The position numbers and the translations under genes are program-made. Of a stretch of DNA of 64,000 nt, positions 10,455 through 22,611 are shown piece after piece. Where the stretch lies: NCBI GenBank assembly GCA_905221605.1, contig CAJNDS010000591.1:852701-916700 (forward strand), given 5' to 3'. A model generated the notes under the pieces. The model did no database searches, was not told the DNA's origin, and was given only the letters and a program-made list of their open reading frames with translations. Numbering within the stretch: the first letter of the stretch is position 1; each line of letters begins with the position of its first letter. This DNA is from Symbiodinium natans. Taxonomy: Eukaryota; Sar; Dinophyceae; Suessiales; Symbiodiniaceae.

Positions 10455-11452
10455 ACAGCCAGGCATCCCGGTGCGTGCGGACAGCTCGCAACCGGCGAGC
10501 CTGCCCGCGCGACCAGGCTCGGTCCAGCTAGAACACCCTGGCCAGTTCTCTCGTGGTCCCTTTCAAGGCTACTCCCTCTCTCTTTCGTTTTGTTGTTGTT
10601 GTCTCTCTCTCTCCCTCTCTCTCTCTCATATTCAGAGGTATGACAGATAGAAGACGCCATAGTATAACAGGGACACCCCCAAACCAAAACCGATGGAATT
10701 GGCCTTATCCTAGTGGGGGGGAAGTGAGTGAGTGTGTTTGGGCGTGTGTTGGGTGTATGTGTGTGACACAGAGAAAGAATGAAGAGAGAGAGAGAGAGAG
10801 CGAGAGTTGTGTGACGTAACTCTCCTCAAGCTGTTGGACGAAATATCGTCGCAAATCACTTAGCGTTGAGGGCTGTCGGATTTCGTGGGGTGTTCGGCTT
10901 CAGGCTCTACAAGTGTGGTATAGGCTCCTTTTCACTGCAAACGCAGGCCGGAGATGTTTTGCTTCTGGCTTTCCGACTTCCGGGGGCAAGAGTTTGGGAC
11001 CTCTGCCATTTGCAAGGAGCAGTGGAGCACCGTCCAAAGCTCAAGGCGTAAGCCCCAAGACCCTACGACCGTACGACCCTAAGACCTTAACACCCTACCC
11101 TAAGTTTAGTGTTCTAGGGTTTAGGGCTTGCATCCGCCCGGGCCCCAAAAGTCTTTCCGAGTAGAGTTTATAGGGCTTAGGTTTTGTGTCGGGCCAGAAC
11201 CTTACACAAATTCCCAACCTCACAGTCAAGTTGATATTGCAACTGTTGCTTTGCTTGCCGGGTTCATCAGCTCAATCCAACCCTCTGCGAACCGACCACT
11301 CACAGTTTTCATGGCACAAACCGTAAACCCTAAACCCAAAGCCCTAAACCCTAAACCCTAAACCCTAAACCCTAAACCCGAACCGAATCCTTGCCCGCCC
11401 CGCGCGAGTGCGAGAGCCAAAACCCCAAGCCCTAAACCCTCCCCAGACCTAA

Positions 11453-11540
11453 CCCTAAGGCTCCAAACAGCCCAAAGTAGGTATTATTTACAGACTTTAG
11501 ACCCCAATGTAGGTATTATTTGTATACTTGGAGCTCTAGG
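11453..11540 (-). mobile_element. MITE-like element E, copy 2
   Basis: Reverse-complement relative of 3281-3368 with only a few differences (for example tggtct/cggtct near the centre). Confidence 0.55.
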
Positions 11541-12553
11541 ATAAGAATTCGCACGAGACCCTCGCGAATCCAGACGGTTCTTGTGCCAGGCCCACGACGG
11601 AGCCTGTCGGCTGCAGCGCTGAGGCTCGTGCGGCCCAGAGAGCTCTTCTTCCGGAGTTCAAGGGGTGTAGGGTTTAGGGTTTAGGGTTTAGGGTTTAGGG
11701 TTTAGGGTTTAGGGCTCTCAAGGGATTGAGACTCGTACCCCCAAGGTTGTACCCCTGAAGGTTCCCCTTCATATGCTCCTCATGTGGCCCTTATATTCCC
11801 TTTAGGGAACCCCAAAAGCCCAAAAGCACAGCCCTTAAGGTCCAAGGTAGAACCCCAGATTCTTTTCAGGGATGTAAGGAGGACCCCTATAGAAGGGACC
11901 CTTCAGAACTTATTCCCAAAAGAACCGAAATTTGAGTGTTTAGGGTTTTATAGGGTTTAGGGTTTAGGGTTTAGGGTTATGTATATATATATATATTCCT
12001 TATGTAGTTCCTATATGCCTCCCTCATAAGGGCCCCCCTTTAGTTCCTCGGTTCTTGCATTAAGAGGGAGTTACACTAGGTACCTTCGAATTCAGAGCGG
12101 GGCCATCTACTGAGTCAATGAGCCCCAACATGTTTAGGGTCAGATACCCTGTGCTACTATACAATGCCTATTAAGGTATATGGACCCCAAACCCTCTTGG
12201 AGCTCATTGCTTTTGACACCATATACTTAGGAGCCTGAGTAGTTCGAATGGGGTTTTCTGGGTTCTGAGCGTAAAAATCTTGGGACCAGAAGGCAATACG
12301 CTTAGTTACTATCCCGACCCCACTAGTACCTTCTTTTTGGGGATTGGGGTGCCAGCCTGCCCAAAAACCAAGAGCTCTGCCCGTCTCGGACGTTTAGGGC
12401 CTAGGGACTAGAGAGTTCGGAGTATCGAGTTTAGGGTTTAGGGTTTGGGGTAAGAAGAGCGGGAAAAGGGCTAAGAAGGTTCTAAGAGTTACAGGGTTGA
12501 GTGCGAACAGAAGGGTTTCATTCCTGGCTCCCACCTTCAGGGGGCCCAAGCAG

Positions 12554-12606
12554 AACAAGACGGAGCGGAGCGAAGGCGGGTGCCTGCGAGTCTTTGCCGA
12601 AGTCGG
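12554..12606 (+). CDS. Candidate exon ending at a TTTAGGG donor
   Basis: Follows cccaagcag. Seventeen codons (NKTERSEGGCLRVFAEV) run to 12604, and the intron would start GTTCAGGGTTTAGGG at 12607. Both ends are flush with usable splice dinucleotides. No family recognised. Confidence 0.38.
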
Positions 12607-13311
12607 GTTCAGGGTTTAGGGTTTAGGGTTTAGGGTTTAGGGTTTAGGGTTTAGGGTTTAGGGTTAGGGCTCAGGGCTTAGGGCGTAGGGCTCGCGGGTT
12701 TAGGGTTTGGGGTTTAGGGTTGAGTTCCAGGAGCCTTTGAAAAATGGCCACTGTCATCCCCCTTGAATCTCAATTAGTAGGTATGACCCATAAAACTGTA
12801 GGTAAAGAGTGTCCCAGGTTAAACTTATGCTACAACATACCCCCGCGAAGCAATGTTTTTGTTCAGGATACCCCATATTCGATCAGGGGTATCACCTCAG
12901 ACGGAAGTAGACCCAACCCCACATCGAAACCCTAAGGCACGTAGACCCACAACCAACCTATTTTTTGTAGGTTGTTCCTAGGCTAAACCCCTAAACCCTA
13001 AACCCTAAACCCCTTATAGGATCTCAGGTAGACTACCAAAAAGCACTAGGCCATGGGGTTCTTAAGGTCACCCTACACCCTAGACCCCTAAACCCAAAAC
13101 CCTAGACCCTAGACCCCTACCCCCAAAACCTTGCACCCCAAAACCCTACGCCCAAAGCCCCTAAACGCCGAACCCTAAACCCTATAAACCCTAAACCCTA
13201 AACCCTAAACCCTAAACCCTAAACCCTAAACCCTAAACCCCAGCCTTAAACCCTAATCCCCAAGCCCTAAAACCCAAATCCCAAGAGGTGCTACACAGGC
13301 TCCAGCCGCAG

Positions 13312-13359
13312 ACAGCCCCCGCCGCGTTCGCTGGGGTCACCGTCCAAGCCGGTGTTCAG
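13312..13359 (+). CDS. Candidate exon
   Basis: Follows ccagccgcag. The frame reads TAPAAFAGVTVQAGV and ends at a GTGTAGGG donor that opens a long TTTAGGG block. CCCTAAA units lie upstream (13178-13260). It is short and Ala-rich, so coding status is plausible but weakly supported. Confidence 0.3.
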
Positions 13360-13480
13360 TGTAGGGTTTAGGGTTTAGGGTTTAGGGTTTAGGGTTTAGC
13401 GTTTAGGGTTTAGGGTTTAGGGTTTAGGGTTAGGGTTTAGGTTTTAGGGTTTAGGTTTTACTGTCTAGGGGGTTTAGGGT
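13360..13480 (+). repeat. TTTAGGG array
   Basis: About 14 units with several variants (TTTAGCG, TTAGGG), starting at the donor of the candidate exon 13312-13359. Confidence 0.88.
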
Positions 13481-15629
13481 TTAGGGCTTCGGTTCGTGGG
13501 CGGTTTCTATCAACTTGTTACATTGTATCTTTCCAACATAGGGGTACGCACCCCCAAATACATCTGCCCAAGATGCTTCTTGTGAGGCCTTTAGTTGAGA
13601 AACTGAGAAGCAGCACCGGAAGGACAAAGCAACCATGGCCTACAACACAGGAATCACCAGACCCCTTTTGCCAGAATGCTGCGAAGCCAGCGTGGTGCAA
13701 ATGTGATCTTTCCGATACTTCTGCACTGGCCCGCCCTACAAAGAAATGTGCCACGCAACAGCCCACTACGTTGCATGTCATAATATGGAAAAGGGAAGTT
13801 GAACAGACATGTAAATGCAAATGGTAAATCTAGACAAGGTGCAATACATGAGAGAATATGTCTGCATATGTGTATGTACATGCATAGACCTAAGTAATGT
13901 GCAGGGAACAAACAGCAGTCCCCTGTTGTATAACCATTATCACTATGCATGATAAGGGCCCACACTTCGGATCCCTTTAAATCCCTGAAACGAGGGTTTA
14001 GGGTTCAGGGTTTAGGGTTTAGGGTTTGGGGTTTGGGTACTACGGGCCCATGGTTCGAAACCTTAGCCAGCTGGCTGTACAGGCCGCAGCGCTTCCGCGA
14101 CCACGCTGCTCAGGACACCTGCTCGGTTTAGGGTTTAGGGTTTATGGTTTATAGGGTTTAGGGTTTAGGGTTTAGGGTTTATAGGGTTTTGGGTTGAGGG
14201 CAGGGCGTACGATACTTGCTGACGACGTGCATCATGCCCACGTCCTGGGATCAGCTTACTTAGGGTTTAGGGTTTAGGGTTTGGGGTTTGGGGTTTGGGG
14301 TTTAGAATTCAAAAGGGTTTAGGACATGGATCCTTAGGGAATGAGCTCAGGAGTGCGGAACAGGATGCTCCCTCAGCGGCACAGGGACCTCCAGGCATTC
14401 CGAGGGCTCACTGACCTTAGGGTTTGGGGTTTAGGGTTACTAGTTTCAGGGTTTAGGGTTTAGGGTTTAGGGCTAGGGTTTACGGTTTAGGGCTTAGGGT
14501 TTAAGATTTAAGGTTTAGGGTTTAGGGTTTAAGGTTTACGGTTTGGGGTTTAGGGCGGTGGGAAGCCTGTTGCCAAACAGGGCATAGCCGTGTGCTTAAA
14601 TACGTGGCCAGCTGTCTAAGTGACGGTCCCCTTGTGGGGCCTTAATATTAGGCTGATTCTTGCGCTTCCCTAAGCTCCAAGCAGCACAACTGGAAGAATC
14701 TAGAAGAGGACCTTAGAATTAGGGTTTAGGGTTTAGGGTTTAGGGTTTAGGGTCCGGATGCAAAAGGGTCCTATCACACAAGAGGAGCTTAAAATTACGG
14801 GCACCCGCTGTCCTGGCACGCTGTGGAGGCGCATCTGGTCGAGCAGAGCCGCGGCGTCGGCGAAGTGATGGTCCAGGAGGGATCTACATGTGTATTATTA
14901 TTATTATTATTATTATTATGTGTATATATATATATATACATATCTGTCAACATATGGAAGCAGTGATTATATATGCAGATATACACCTCCTCTTCTGCAT
15001 GTATATATGTATACACATACGTTTTATATTTATTTATATATATATAGAGAGAGAGAGAAGAAGAAGAATAAACAACAAAAAGAAAAACATCAAAACAAAG
15101 AACAAGAAAACAAATCGAGAGAGAGAGAGAGAGAAGGGTTCAGGGTTCAGGGCTTGTGGGGTCTTCTAGGGTTTTTCAGGCTCATGAGGCTGGTCAAGAG
15201 TCTCTAGGCTTTGGGGCTTACAAGGTGTAATTCGCTTGTTTATGGGGCGTAGAGGGTCCTATGGGGCAGGGCTTGCAGGGTTGAGGGTTTAGGGTTTAGG
15301 GTTTTGTGGGTTGAGGTTTATAGGGTGTATATAGGACATCCGTGAGGGATTACTTCTTACTTCATCCTCGTAGTCCGACCCCTCCCCCTGCGATTTAATC
15401 GGAAAGGGTCTACGGAGTCTACGGTATTCTGGGTAGTTGAACTGAATGCACACCGATACATACATACGCATATATATATATACATATGCTGGGATTGATG
15501 TGCACTTAGGCTTCTGTAGAGAAATCTCGCTCGTCGTCTCCAATCGCCCTAGCAGCACCGCACTTAACATCAACCTGGAGAGCCACAAGTGCATCCCTCG
15601 TCCCCTAAACGCCTAAACCCTAGCCCTAA

Positions 15630-15720
15630 ACCCTAGCCCTAAACCCTAAACCCTAAACCCTAAACCCTAAACCCTAAACCCTAAACCCTAAACCCTAAAC
15701 CCTAAACCCTAAACCCTAAC
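15630..15720 (-). repeat. CCCTAAA array
   Basis: About 13 units, preceded by CCCTAGCCCTAAA variants from 15612. Confidence 0.9.
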
Positions 15721-15839
15721 CCCTCCGCACGAAAACAACCCCTGAAACCAGACACGGAGTGCCAGGCGATGTGCACGTTCTCCGCCTGCAGGCCATTGTT
15801 TCAGGGCGCGCAGCTTCGTCGGTTCAAGGTTTTGGCTTC

Positions 15840-16047
15840 CCTACTTGGAGGTTCATGGTACTTATTAACCAAGTATAACTGTACTTAAGGGTTTAGGGTG
15901 TAGGCTTTAGGATTTAGGGTTTAGGGTTTAGGGTACTTATTAACCAAGTAGACTGTAGTTATGGCCCACTTATAAGCCCCTGAAGTGCCCTAGCATGGTC
16001 ATCAGTACAGTCATATGGTTAATAGGTACCATGAACCTCCAAGTAGG
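15840..16047. mobile_element. MITE-like element A, copy 1, carrying a TTTAGGG block
   Basis: The ends are a 22-bp inverted repeat starting CCTACTTGGAGGTTCATGG (15840-15861 against 16026-16047). A TTTAGGG block (about 15890-15931) sits inside and is flanked by the direct repeat GGTACTTATTAACCAAGTA at 15857-15875 and 15932-15950. Copy 2 is at 36897-37081; a partial copy starts at 10157. Confidence 0.65.
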
Positions 16048-17427
16048 ACCCCTCATGGCCTAAAGCAGAGACCCAGAGAGCCCAATAACGCCCTTAAGAA
16101 GGATCCCTTGAGGCTTTAGGGTATGTTTCTTAGCTGGCAGACCTGGAGGTTGGGACACTTCTCTGCGGGCCAAGCTCTAAACACTAAAACCCTTTGAGCC
16201 CTAAGCGTCCCTTCACTAAGGGTTTGGGGTTTAAGGATCAAGAGCCAGGTGCCCCAAGAGCTGGAAAGGGAGGCGCAGACAGGACAGGCCATGACCGGAT
16301 TTTTTTCGTCGTTTCTTGCCTGTTCATACTCTTGAAATAAGCATCGCTTGCAAGTGTGTCGGCTTTGCAGGCAATTTGGGAACCTGGGGGCCCAGTTACC
16401 TATATGCCCGAAGCAGACGCAAACTTGGCAACCCTAAACCCTAAACCCTAAACCCTAAACCCTTGGTTCTTTCCATGCCCCTGCCAATGCCGAGACCGAG
16501 TCTTGTTGGCCGTATGGGGTAGTCAGGCCCGACCCCTAGATACTCGACTCGATTTGGGGGGGGGGGAATAGGGGTACCCCCTATGTACCCCAAAGTGCTA
16601 AAGCTCTGTATGTATCCCAAAGTGCTAAAATTCATTCAGTATACATATATATATATATATGTGTATTTATCTCTATCTATAGTTGTAAATATGTGTGTAG
16701 AGATGGGCCCCCACCATATACTGTGCATATATATATATATACACACATATATATATATGTATGTATTTCGTTATTTGTTGTTCATTTTGTTCTGTATATG
16801 AGGAGGTGCCAGAAGTCTTACCCTCTGCAAATCCGTGCCCTCAACACTCAACTGCAACCCAAAGGATCCATGTGCAGATACGGTCCTTAAAAGGGTTTAG
16901 GGTTTGGGGCCCAACCAGATACTTGGGCTTGAGGGGGGTTCCTATATAGGGCCCTTCCGGTAACCTTCTGACTCTTCTACAGCCGCCTTGCATGGTAGCA
17001 TGTCTGCAAAAGCGGGTAGAGTCTAAAGCTCTGTGAGCCCGAAGAAAGGCTAACAAGTGTCAGCCCTTGCAGCCCAAATTAGGATTTAGGGTTTAGGGTT
17101 TAGGGTTTGTCTAAACCCTGAAGCCCTTTGCCTTTCCCTTACCAGAGGCTTGAATTCAGATTTACAGGGTCCTCATGCGGGTTTCAAACTTACAGGACGA
17201 ATGCCCTAAACCCTCAATTCTCAACCCTAAACCTTAGACTCCAAGCCCTAACCCCTAAACCCTAGACCCTAAACCCAAACCTCCAGATTCCCTGAGAAAT
17301 CTCGCAGGATCTGGCTCCTTCGCGCCTCAACACCTCACCCCGTGCAGTTCGGAAGGAGGCAGGAATTAAGGTTCGAGGATTTACAGGATTTAGGGTTTAG
17401 GGTTTAGGGTTTAGGGTTTAGGGTTTA

Positions 17428-17521
17428 GGGGATGTTCCCCCTTATACTTACAGTCCTTCATCGAATTAGAGCACCCCTTTGTATATAGTTCCTATCAAGG
17501 ACTGTTGGTAGGAGGGGGCAT
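17428..17521. mobile_element. MITE-like element D, copy 1
   Basis: A left end of about 30 bp starting GGGATGTTCCCCC and a diverged inverted right end (aaggactgttggtagg). It sits directly against the end of a TTTAGGG block. Related to 35275-35371. Confidence 0.5.
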
Positions 17522-18850
17522 TTATAAGGTTTAGGGTTCAGAGGGTCGTAATTAGGACCCTAAACCCTAAACCCTAAACCCTAACCCTAAACCCTAAACC
17601 CTAAACCCTAAACCCTAAGCCCTAAACCCTAAACCCTAAACCCTAAACACCCAAACCAATGTACTGTATCAAGCATGAAAGAAAGCCCCATGGCATCATC
17701 GTTTCCGACCGCTGAGAAACTGTAAACCTACTCAGTGCTTAAGAACGCCGCCCCCCCCCCCCCCCCCCCCAAATTGTCAAGTAATACTCCTTTTCTTAAA
17801 CCCTAAAAATCCTAAACCCTAAACCCTAATCCCCAAACCTTAAACCCTAAACCACCCTAAACCCTAAACCCTACACCCTAAACCCTAAACCCGAAGCAGG
17901 CTCACGGGCAGGAGCCGGCCCGCTGCCGCACCGCGAGGCGCTCCGCCAAAATCAACGGGTTTTTGGCATGCGGTTGGTTTAGGGTTTAGAGTTTAGGGTT
18001 TAGGGTTTAGGACTAGGGTTTGGGGAGTAGGGTTCCCCTAACCCTAAGCCTGAACGCTAAACCCTAAACTGCTGTTGCAGGGGGGGGTGGGGGGGGGGGG
18101 GGTGGGGGGGGGGGGGGTGGGGGTGGGGGTGGCGTGCAGAGCTCGTGCATGCAAGACGTCTCTTTCAATGCCATCCCCAGGAAGCCCCACGGCTGATTCT
18201 GCAGCGGCCTCCCTCCGAGGGGAGCACAACGTCCAGCGCCCAGCGCCGGCTTAAGTTTGGGGTTTTAGGGTTTAGGGTTTAGGGTTTAGGATTTAGGATT
18301 TAGGGTTTAGGGTTTGCCAAAAAAGGAGAGAGGGTTTGGGGTTTAGGGTTTAGGGTGCCCAGTATGGTTCTCCCATTCCATGTTTCGGGGGCTAAACCAC
18401 ATCAAGCCCAACAAGAACTCCCTGTTCATTCGGCCTAACGAAGCCCAAACCTTCACTTCTTGCAGGTCCCTGATTCTCATCTTTTCAGGGCATCAGTTCC
18501 CTTATTCCCTGCTTTGAACCAAAAAGGGCACCCCGTGTTATTCCTAGGTTCCTCTTGGGCCTCGGCAAGAAAGGTATGGGCGTGGGGTCCAAGAAGATAG
18601 CCTCTAGTCAAGGTCAACCGCACCCTGCGGACCCATATTTTCCAAACCCCAAAGACACATTCGTCTGCCAAGTTTATACGGTGTAGGGCTTTGTCAGGTT
18701 TTCAGCGAGGCCGTCGACAAAAGCAACCCTAAACCCTGAACCCTAACCCCATATACCCTATGAACCCTAAACCCTAAACCCTACATAGGCCCCCCAAAAT
18801 CGTAAGTTGAGTGTTGCCAGCTGCACAGGCCTCATCCGACCCCCTCGCAG

Positions 18851-18901
18851 CAGATGGACGAAGCAGCCGCCGAGATCTCGCAGGCTGAGTTGGGGCATTA
18901 G
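18851..18901 (+). CDS. Candidate exon, possibly terminal
   Basis: The acceptor acccctcgcag is followed by 16 codons (QMDEAAAEISQAELGH) and an in-frame TAG at 18899-18901 that overlaps the first TTTAGGG unit. Alternatively the exon ends a few bases earlier at an unseen donor. It is acidic and helical in character. Confidence 0.38.
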   Translation, partial: QMDEAAAEISQAELGH

Positions 18902-19260
18902 GGTTTAGGGTTTAGGGTTTACTCTTCCCTGCAGTCCCATGTACCTAAGTAGGGAATACTTGACACTTGACCCTTAAACCGTACTGGCTGGGGGCAGTAC
19001 TCTTGACTCTTCCCTAAGGGTTCCATGTACCTGAATAGGAAATACTTGCCTTAAAGTACTTTGCATGCATGGATTTTGGGGCCCAAGTATCGCTAACCCA
19101 TTTAAGTGAAACGGGGGGCAATTCACTACCCTAAGCCCGAAGCCCCTGCACGGCTCGTCCAGCTAATGCGGGTGGCAAGAAAACCTAACTCATCAAAAGT
19201 CCTGAGCCCTAAACCTTACAGTTTTTGAACACCTCGCCGGACCCCAGCACCACACCGCAG

Positions 19261-19304
19261 CTGCGTGAAGTCGCTGGCTGACCAGATCAACTGCAAGCAC
19301 AAGG
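19261..19304 (+). CDS. Candidate 44-nt exon with both splice sites
   Basis: Acceptor cacaccgcag, open frame CVKSLADQINCKHK, donor AAGG|GTGCAG. Both ends match the GT-AG rule without adjustment. A short CCCTAAA tract follows at 19360-19388. Confidence 0.4.
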
Positions 19305-20433
19305 GTGCAGTTTCGGGTCTGGGGTTTCGAATCTGTCTTCTACAATATCTTACAATGGGCCTAAACCCTAAACCCTGAACCCTAAACCGTTTATGTACCT
19401 TGATAGGGGTCATGGAGTCACAGTTGTATAGGGCATGCCTCGAACTTTAAAGCGCGTTTAGCCGAACCCGTAAGGCAAGATGGGGGTTTACGAAAATAAT
19501 ACCTTAAACCCTAAATCCTAAACCCTAAACCCCCATAGAATCCCCCAACTAGTAGAAGCCCCTCAGGATATGGACCCCCATAAGCTACCCCCTTCTTTCG
19601 GAAACCCCCCGATTGCAACAGCGTGCGCAGTGCAGGAGCAGGTGTTGCTCACGTCGTCCCCGGATGGTACATTGACTTCCCCGCACACACAGGAGGCAGA
19701 AGAGGGTGCATGGAGTTGAGAACTGTCTTTGCACTAACTACGTCTGGTTCGATACCTGAATTACGAACTCAAAACGTAGTTTTTTGCAGCTTACCCAAGA
19801 ACCCTATAAAGGGTTTTATAGCCAGAGCCTATATCAAAAGTAGATTGGGGGTCTTAAGGTAGGGTTACTAGGTAGAGGGTTGCGGAATGAGCTTCTCCGA
19901 TTCTGACGTCGCGTGGTACACAAGTTCAGCATTGCCACGGAAGTTGTTTCCTCGCAGTGACGGACTTACAGGTGAGCGGTTCCTCTAAATTATGCTACGG
20001 TGTTTCTGGCCGCCCCAAAAGAGACACTCATCCAAAGAAAACCCCTAGGGACCCTAAAATCCCGAAACCCCAAAGCCCCATAGGGCCCAGAACTGGCATG
20101 CCTGCAGCGTTTGCGGTCGAGCAGTTTCGAGGGGCACGCGTGGAGCCATGGCGCTGGTTGGGGAGCCGCAGCATGTGACTTACCAGGCGCGGGGGGGGGG
20201 GCTTTGGGGTTTATTGAAATCACTAAGGGTTCAGGTCTGGGGAAAGTTTCGAGGAGTTTCGATTTTTGGAGTTTTTTGTCGTAATAATTTCAAGTTACAG
20301 GGGTTGAGGGTTTAGGGTTTAGGGTAGCAAGCTGCAGTTTTGAATCGGAAGCCCTAACCCGAAGTGGGAAGGTTTATACAAGGAGGGGCCCCCTTACTAC
20401 ACTAACTCGAGTTAGGGGACTTATAAACAAAGT

Positions 20434-20469
20434 TAGGATCCTTATAACCCAATTAAGGGTCCTTATAAC
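20434..20469 (+). repeat. 36-bp dispersed repeat, inverted copy at 30981-31016
   Basis: The 36 bases starting TAGGATCCTTATAACC are an exact reverse complement of 30981-31016. The flanks also resemble each other weakly, so this is probably the core of a larger old element. Confidence 0.6.
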
Positions 20470-20661
20470 TCGACTTATAACTGCGGGGGGGCCTGCTTGT
20501 GGGGTTTGTAGGGCTTAACAATCCATAGACCTTCTTGGAGCCCGTTGCCCCTACCCACTGCTGAACCGGTTTATAAGGGTTTAGGGTCCAAACCCTAAAC
20601 CCTAAACCCTAAACCCTAAACCCTAAACCCTAAACCCTAAACCCTAAACCCTAAACCCAAG

Positions 20662-20760
20662 TCAACCCCGAAGCAACCCTCCGGCAGGCCCTTGCCGAGG
20701 CGTCTGAGGATGCTCCCATCGATTTGCCGGAAGACTCCCTCCGCAGGAGGGCTTTGCGGG
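20662..20760 (+). CDS. Candidate exon between a nine-unit CCCTAAA and a six-unit TTTAGGG block
   Basis: One of the clearest cases. CCCTAAA ends at about 20657, the frame is open for 33 codons (core ALAEASEDAPIDLPEDSLRR), and the intron starts GTTTAGGG at 20761. An internal cggcag at about 20687 could be an alternative acceptor. The peptide is acidic. No domain recognised. Confidence 0.45.
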
Positions 20761-20944
20761 GTTTAGGGTTTAGGGTTTAGGGTTTAGGGTTTAGGGTTTA
20801 GGGCTTTGCAGGGTTTAGACTCTACACCGTAGGCCTTACTTATCGCGGTTAGGGTTGAGGGTCAGGCTGTGCCCACCCCTTCCCCCCCCCCCCCCTCCGC
20901 CATTCTGGGCCATGATCTCCCTCTGCAGTAAACGCTAAAGCCTA

Positions 20945-21073
20945 AAGCCTAAACCCTAAACCCTAAACCCTAGGCCCTAAACCCTAAACCCTAAACCCTA
21001 AACCCTAAACCCTAAACCCTAAACCCTAAACCCTAAACCCTAAACCCTAAACCCTAAACCCTAAACCCTAAAC
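20945..21073 (-). repeat. CCCTAAA array
   Basis: About 18 units with one CCCTAGG variant. Confidence 0.9.
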
Positions 21074-21168
21074 CTGAGCCATGTTCTCCTGCTGCGGCCC
21101 CAGGATGCGGCATGGCCATCTGGCAGGAGGGCTCCTGTCCCTCATCGTGGCCTGGGCTGCCTGAGATC

Positions 21169-21268
21169 CCTAAACCCTAAACCCTAAACCCTAAACCCTA
21201 AACCCTAAACCCTAAACCCTAAACCCTAAACCCTAAACCCTAAACCCTAAACCCTAAACCCTAAACCC
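21169..21268 (-). repeat. CCCTAAA array
   Basis: About 14 units. It lies upstream of the pyrimidine-rich acceptor of the candidate terminal exon 21309-21375. Confidence 0.9.
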
Positions 21269-21308
21269 TTACCCCAAACCCTAAGGTGGTCTTCTCCCTT
21301 TCTATCAG

Positions 21309-21375
21309 CTGGCTTCCGCCGCCTCAGCCTCTGTCAGCTGACGCAGTGCACGACCTGAAGGACTCCTTCGGCTAA
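21309..21375 (+). CDS. Candidate terminal exon
   Basis: Has the strongest acceptor in the region, a pyrimidine tract (ttctccctttctatcag). The frame then reads WLPPPQPLSADAVHDLKDSF and ends GGC TAA at 21373-21375. The other two frames close early. This marks the likely 3' end of one host gene. Confidence 0.45.
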
Positions 21376-21801
21376 AGGGCTTAGGGTTTTCGGGTTCATG
21401 GCGTTTCGGGTTGGGGTTTAGGGTTCGGGCCTGTACTCTCTTGTCCGTTCCGGCAGAAGCCTGAGCCTTACTTAAATCCTGAATCTAAAAATCTGAAGCA
21501 CAAGCCTGTGACCTCGAATGCCAAGCCCTGAACGCCTTCCAAAAGAGCCCATGCAGCTAAGTTACTTGGGCCTTAATGGATACCTTCATAGTGTTAGGGT
21601 TTAGGGTTTACTACCTGAGACCCCAAACCCTACAAGCATACCCTTCAACACCCTAAAGGCCCATAAGCCCCTAAACCCCAAAAGGCCCACAACTAAACCC
21701 GGAACCCTAAAATGCCCCCTAAACCCCTAAACCCCAATACCCTAAACCCGAAACGCCCCAACAAAAAGCTCCAGACCCGAGATTTCCGGGCTCTCTCGCA
21801 G

Positions 21802-21841
21802 GATGCGCCGGTCATCGAGATGAGCTCCCTGGCCGCCCAGG
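21802..21841 (+). CDS. Candidate 40-nt exon ending at a TTTAGGG donor
   Basis: Acceptor ctctctcgcag, frame DAPVIEMSSLAAQ, donor CAGG|GTTTAGGG. Both splice sites are flush. It lies between CCCTAAA-like units (21640-21750) and TTTAGGG from 21842. Confidence 0.42.
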
Positions 21842-22510
21842 GTTTAGGGTTTAGGGTTTTTGGGTTGAGGGCGTTTTTGAAGTGGATGAGGGGTTTAGGT
21901 GTCTGGGGTTTTAGGGCAAACCCCAAACCCTTGTGAACATTCTGCGAGTGTGTTTCGGATGCAGTTTAGGATTTATCGGGCTTAGGCCGCCCTGGTAGAT
22001 GTAGGGGGTGTCGACGCCCGGGTGAACAGAGCTGTTTTCAGGATCTCGCGGGGCTCACGGTTCATGGCCGCTCAGGGCCTTGTCAACCTTCGGGATAGGG
22101 TTCGTAAGGCTTTAGGGTTAAGAGTACATGGTGTTCAGGGTTTTGAGCTTAGGTTTGAGGGTTATGTAACGGGTTTGGGGATGAAGGGTTCTGTTCTTTC
22201 CAAGGTTTGGCCATTAGGGTCCAGGACTCAGGTTGGGTATCTTAAAGACCCCGAAGCCCTGAATGCCCTCAACCCTTTGAGGTTTAGGATTCAGGGTTCA
22301 GGGTTTAGGGTTTAGGGTGTTTCGGGTTTAGGTCAGATGCCAAATTCGACCTACAAGGGATCCCCAAAAACCTCCACAACCGTAAACATGGATATCGAGC
22401 TCAGAAGTTCCCTCGGTCGCTGGCAAGGCGTTGATTCTTACACAGTGCCGAGCACCTGCTTGGGAGCCATGCTGCACCCGGCCCATTCATTAGGGTCCAG
22501 GGTTCGATTT

Positions 22511-22611
22511 CCTTAGTAGCTGAATACATTTACACTTTTTGGGATACTATGATCCCCTATAGAACTGAAAGTGTACACTTTTTTTGGGGGCTTGTGAACT
22601 CAGCAACTAAT
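22511..22611. mobile_element. MITE-like element F, copy 2
   Basis: Same ends and core as 7698-7797. A diverged relative lies around 1512-1612 (ends agctgagta and tcagcaactaat). Confidence 0.5.

Larger units (their letters stand above)
9198..20000. other. Host region 2: telomere-repeat blocks, small elements, microsatellites
   Basis: Same texture as region 1. Exon-like islands listed separately are 12554-12606, 13312-13359, 18851-18901 and 19261-19304. Islands at 9687-9748, 10455-10545, 11545-11660, 14036-14125 and 14793-14881 are open in frames on both strands, so their strand is unclear. Non-coding features include a CT/GA-rich stretch at 10595-10630, GA runs at 10775-10805 and 15042-15135, TTA and TA runs at 14887-14940, TA runs at 16640-16760, a C run at 17750-17771, and a G run broken by single Ts at 18079-18132. 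Confidence 0.55.

Noticed and set aside
13518-13965. Three overlapping frames of 84-103 codons
   Set aside because: Composition is unbiased in all three and there are no splice or start signals that favour one.
14793-14881. Exon on a defined strand
   Set aside because: Both strands have a good-looking open frame (plus: AVEAHLVEQ; minus: DAAALLDQM with a GTAATT donor), so I could not choose.
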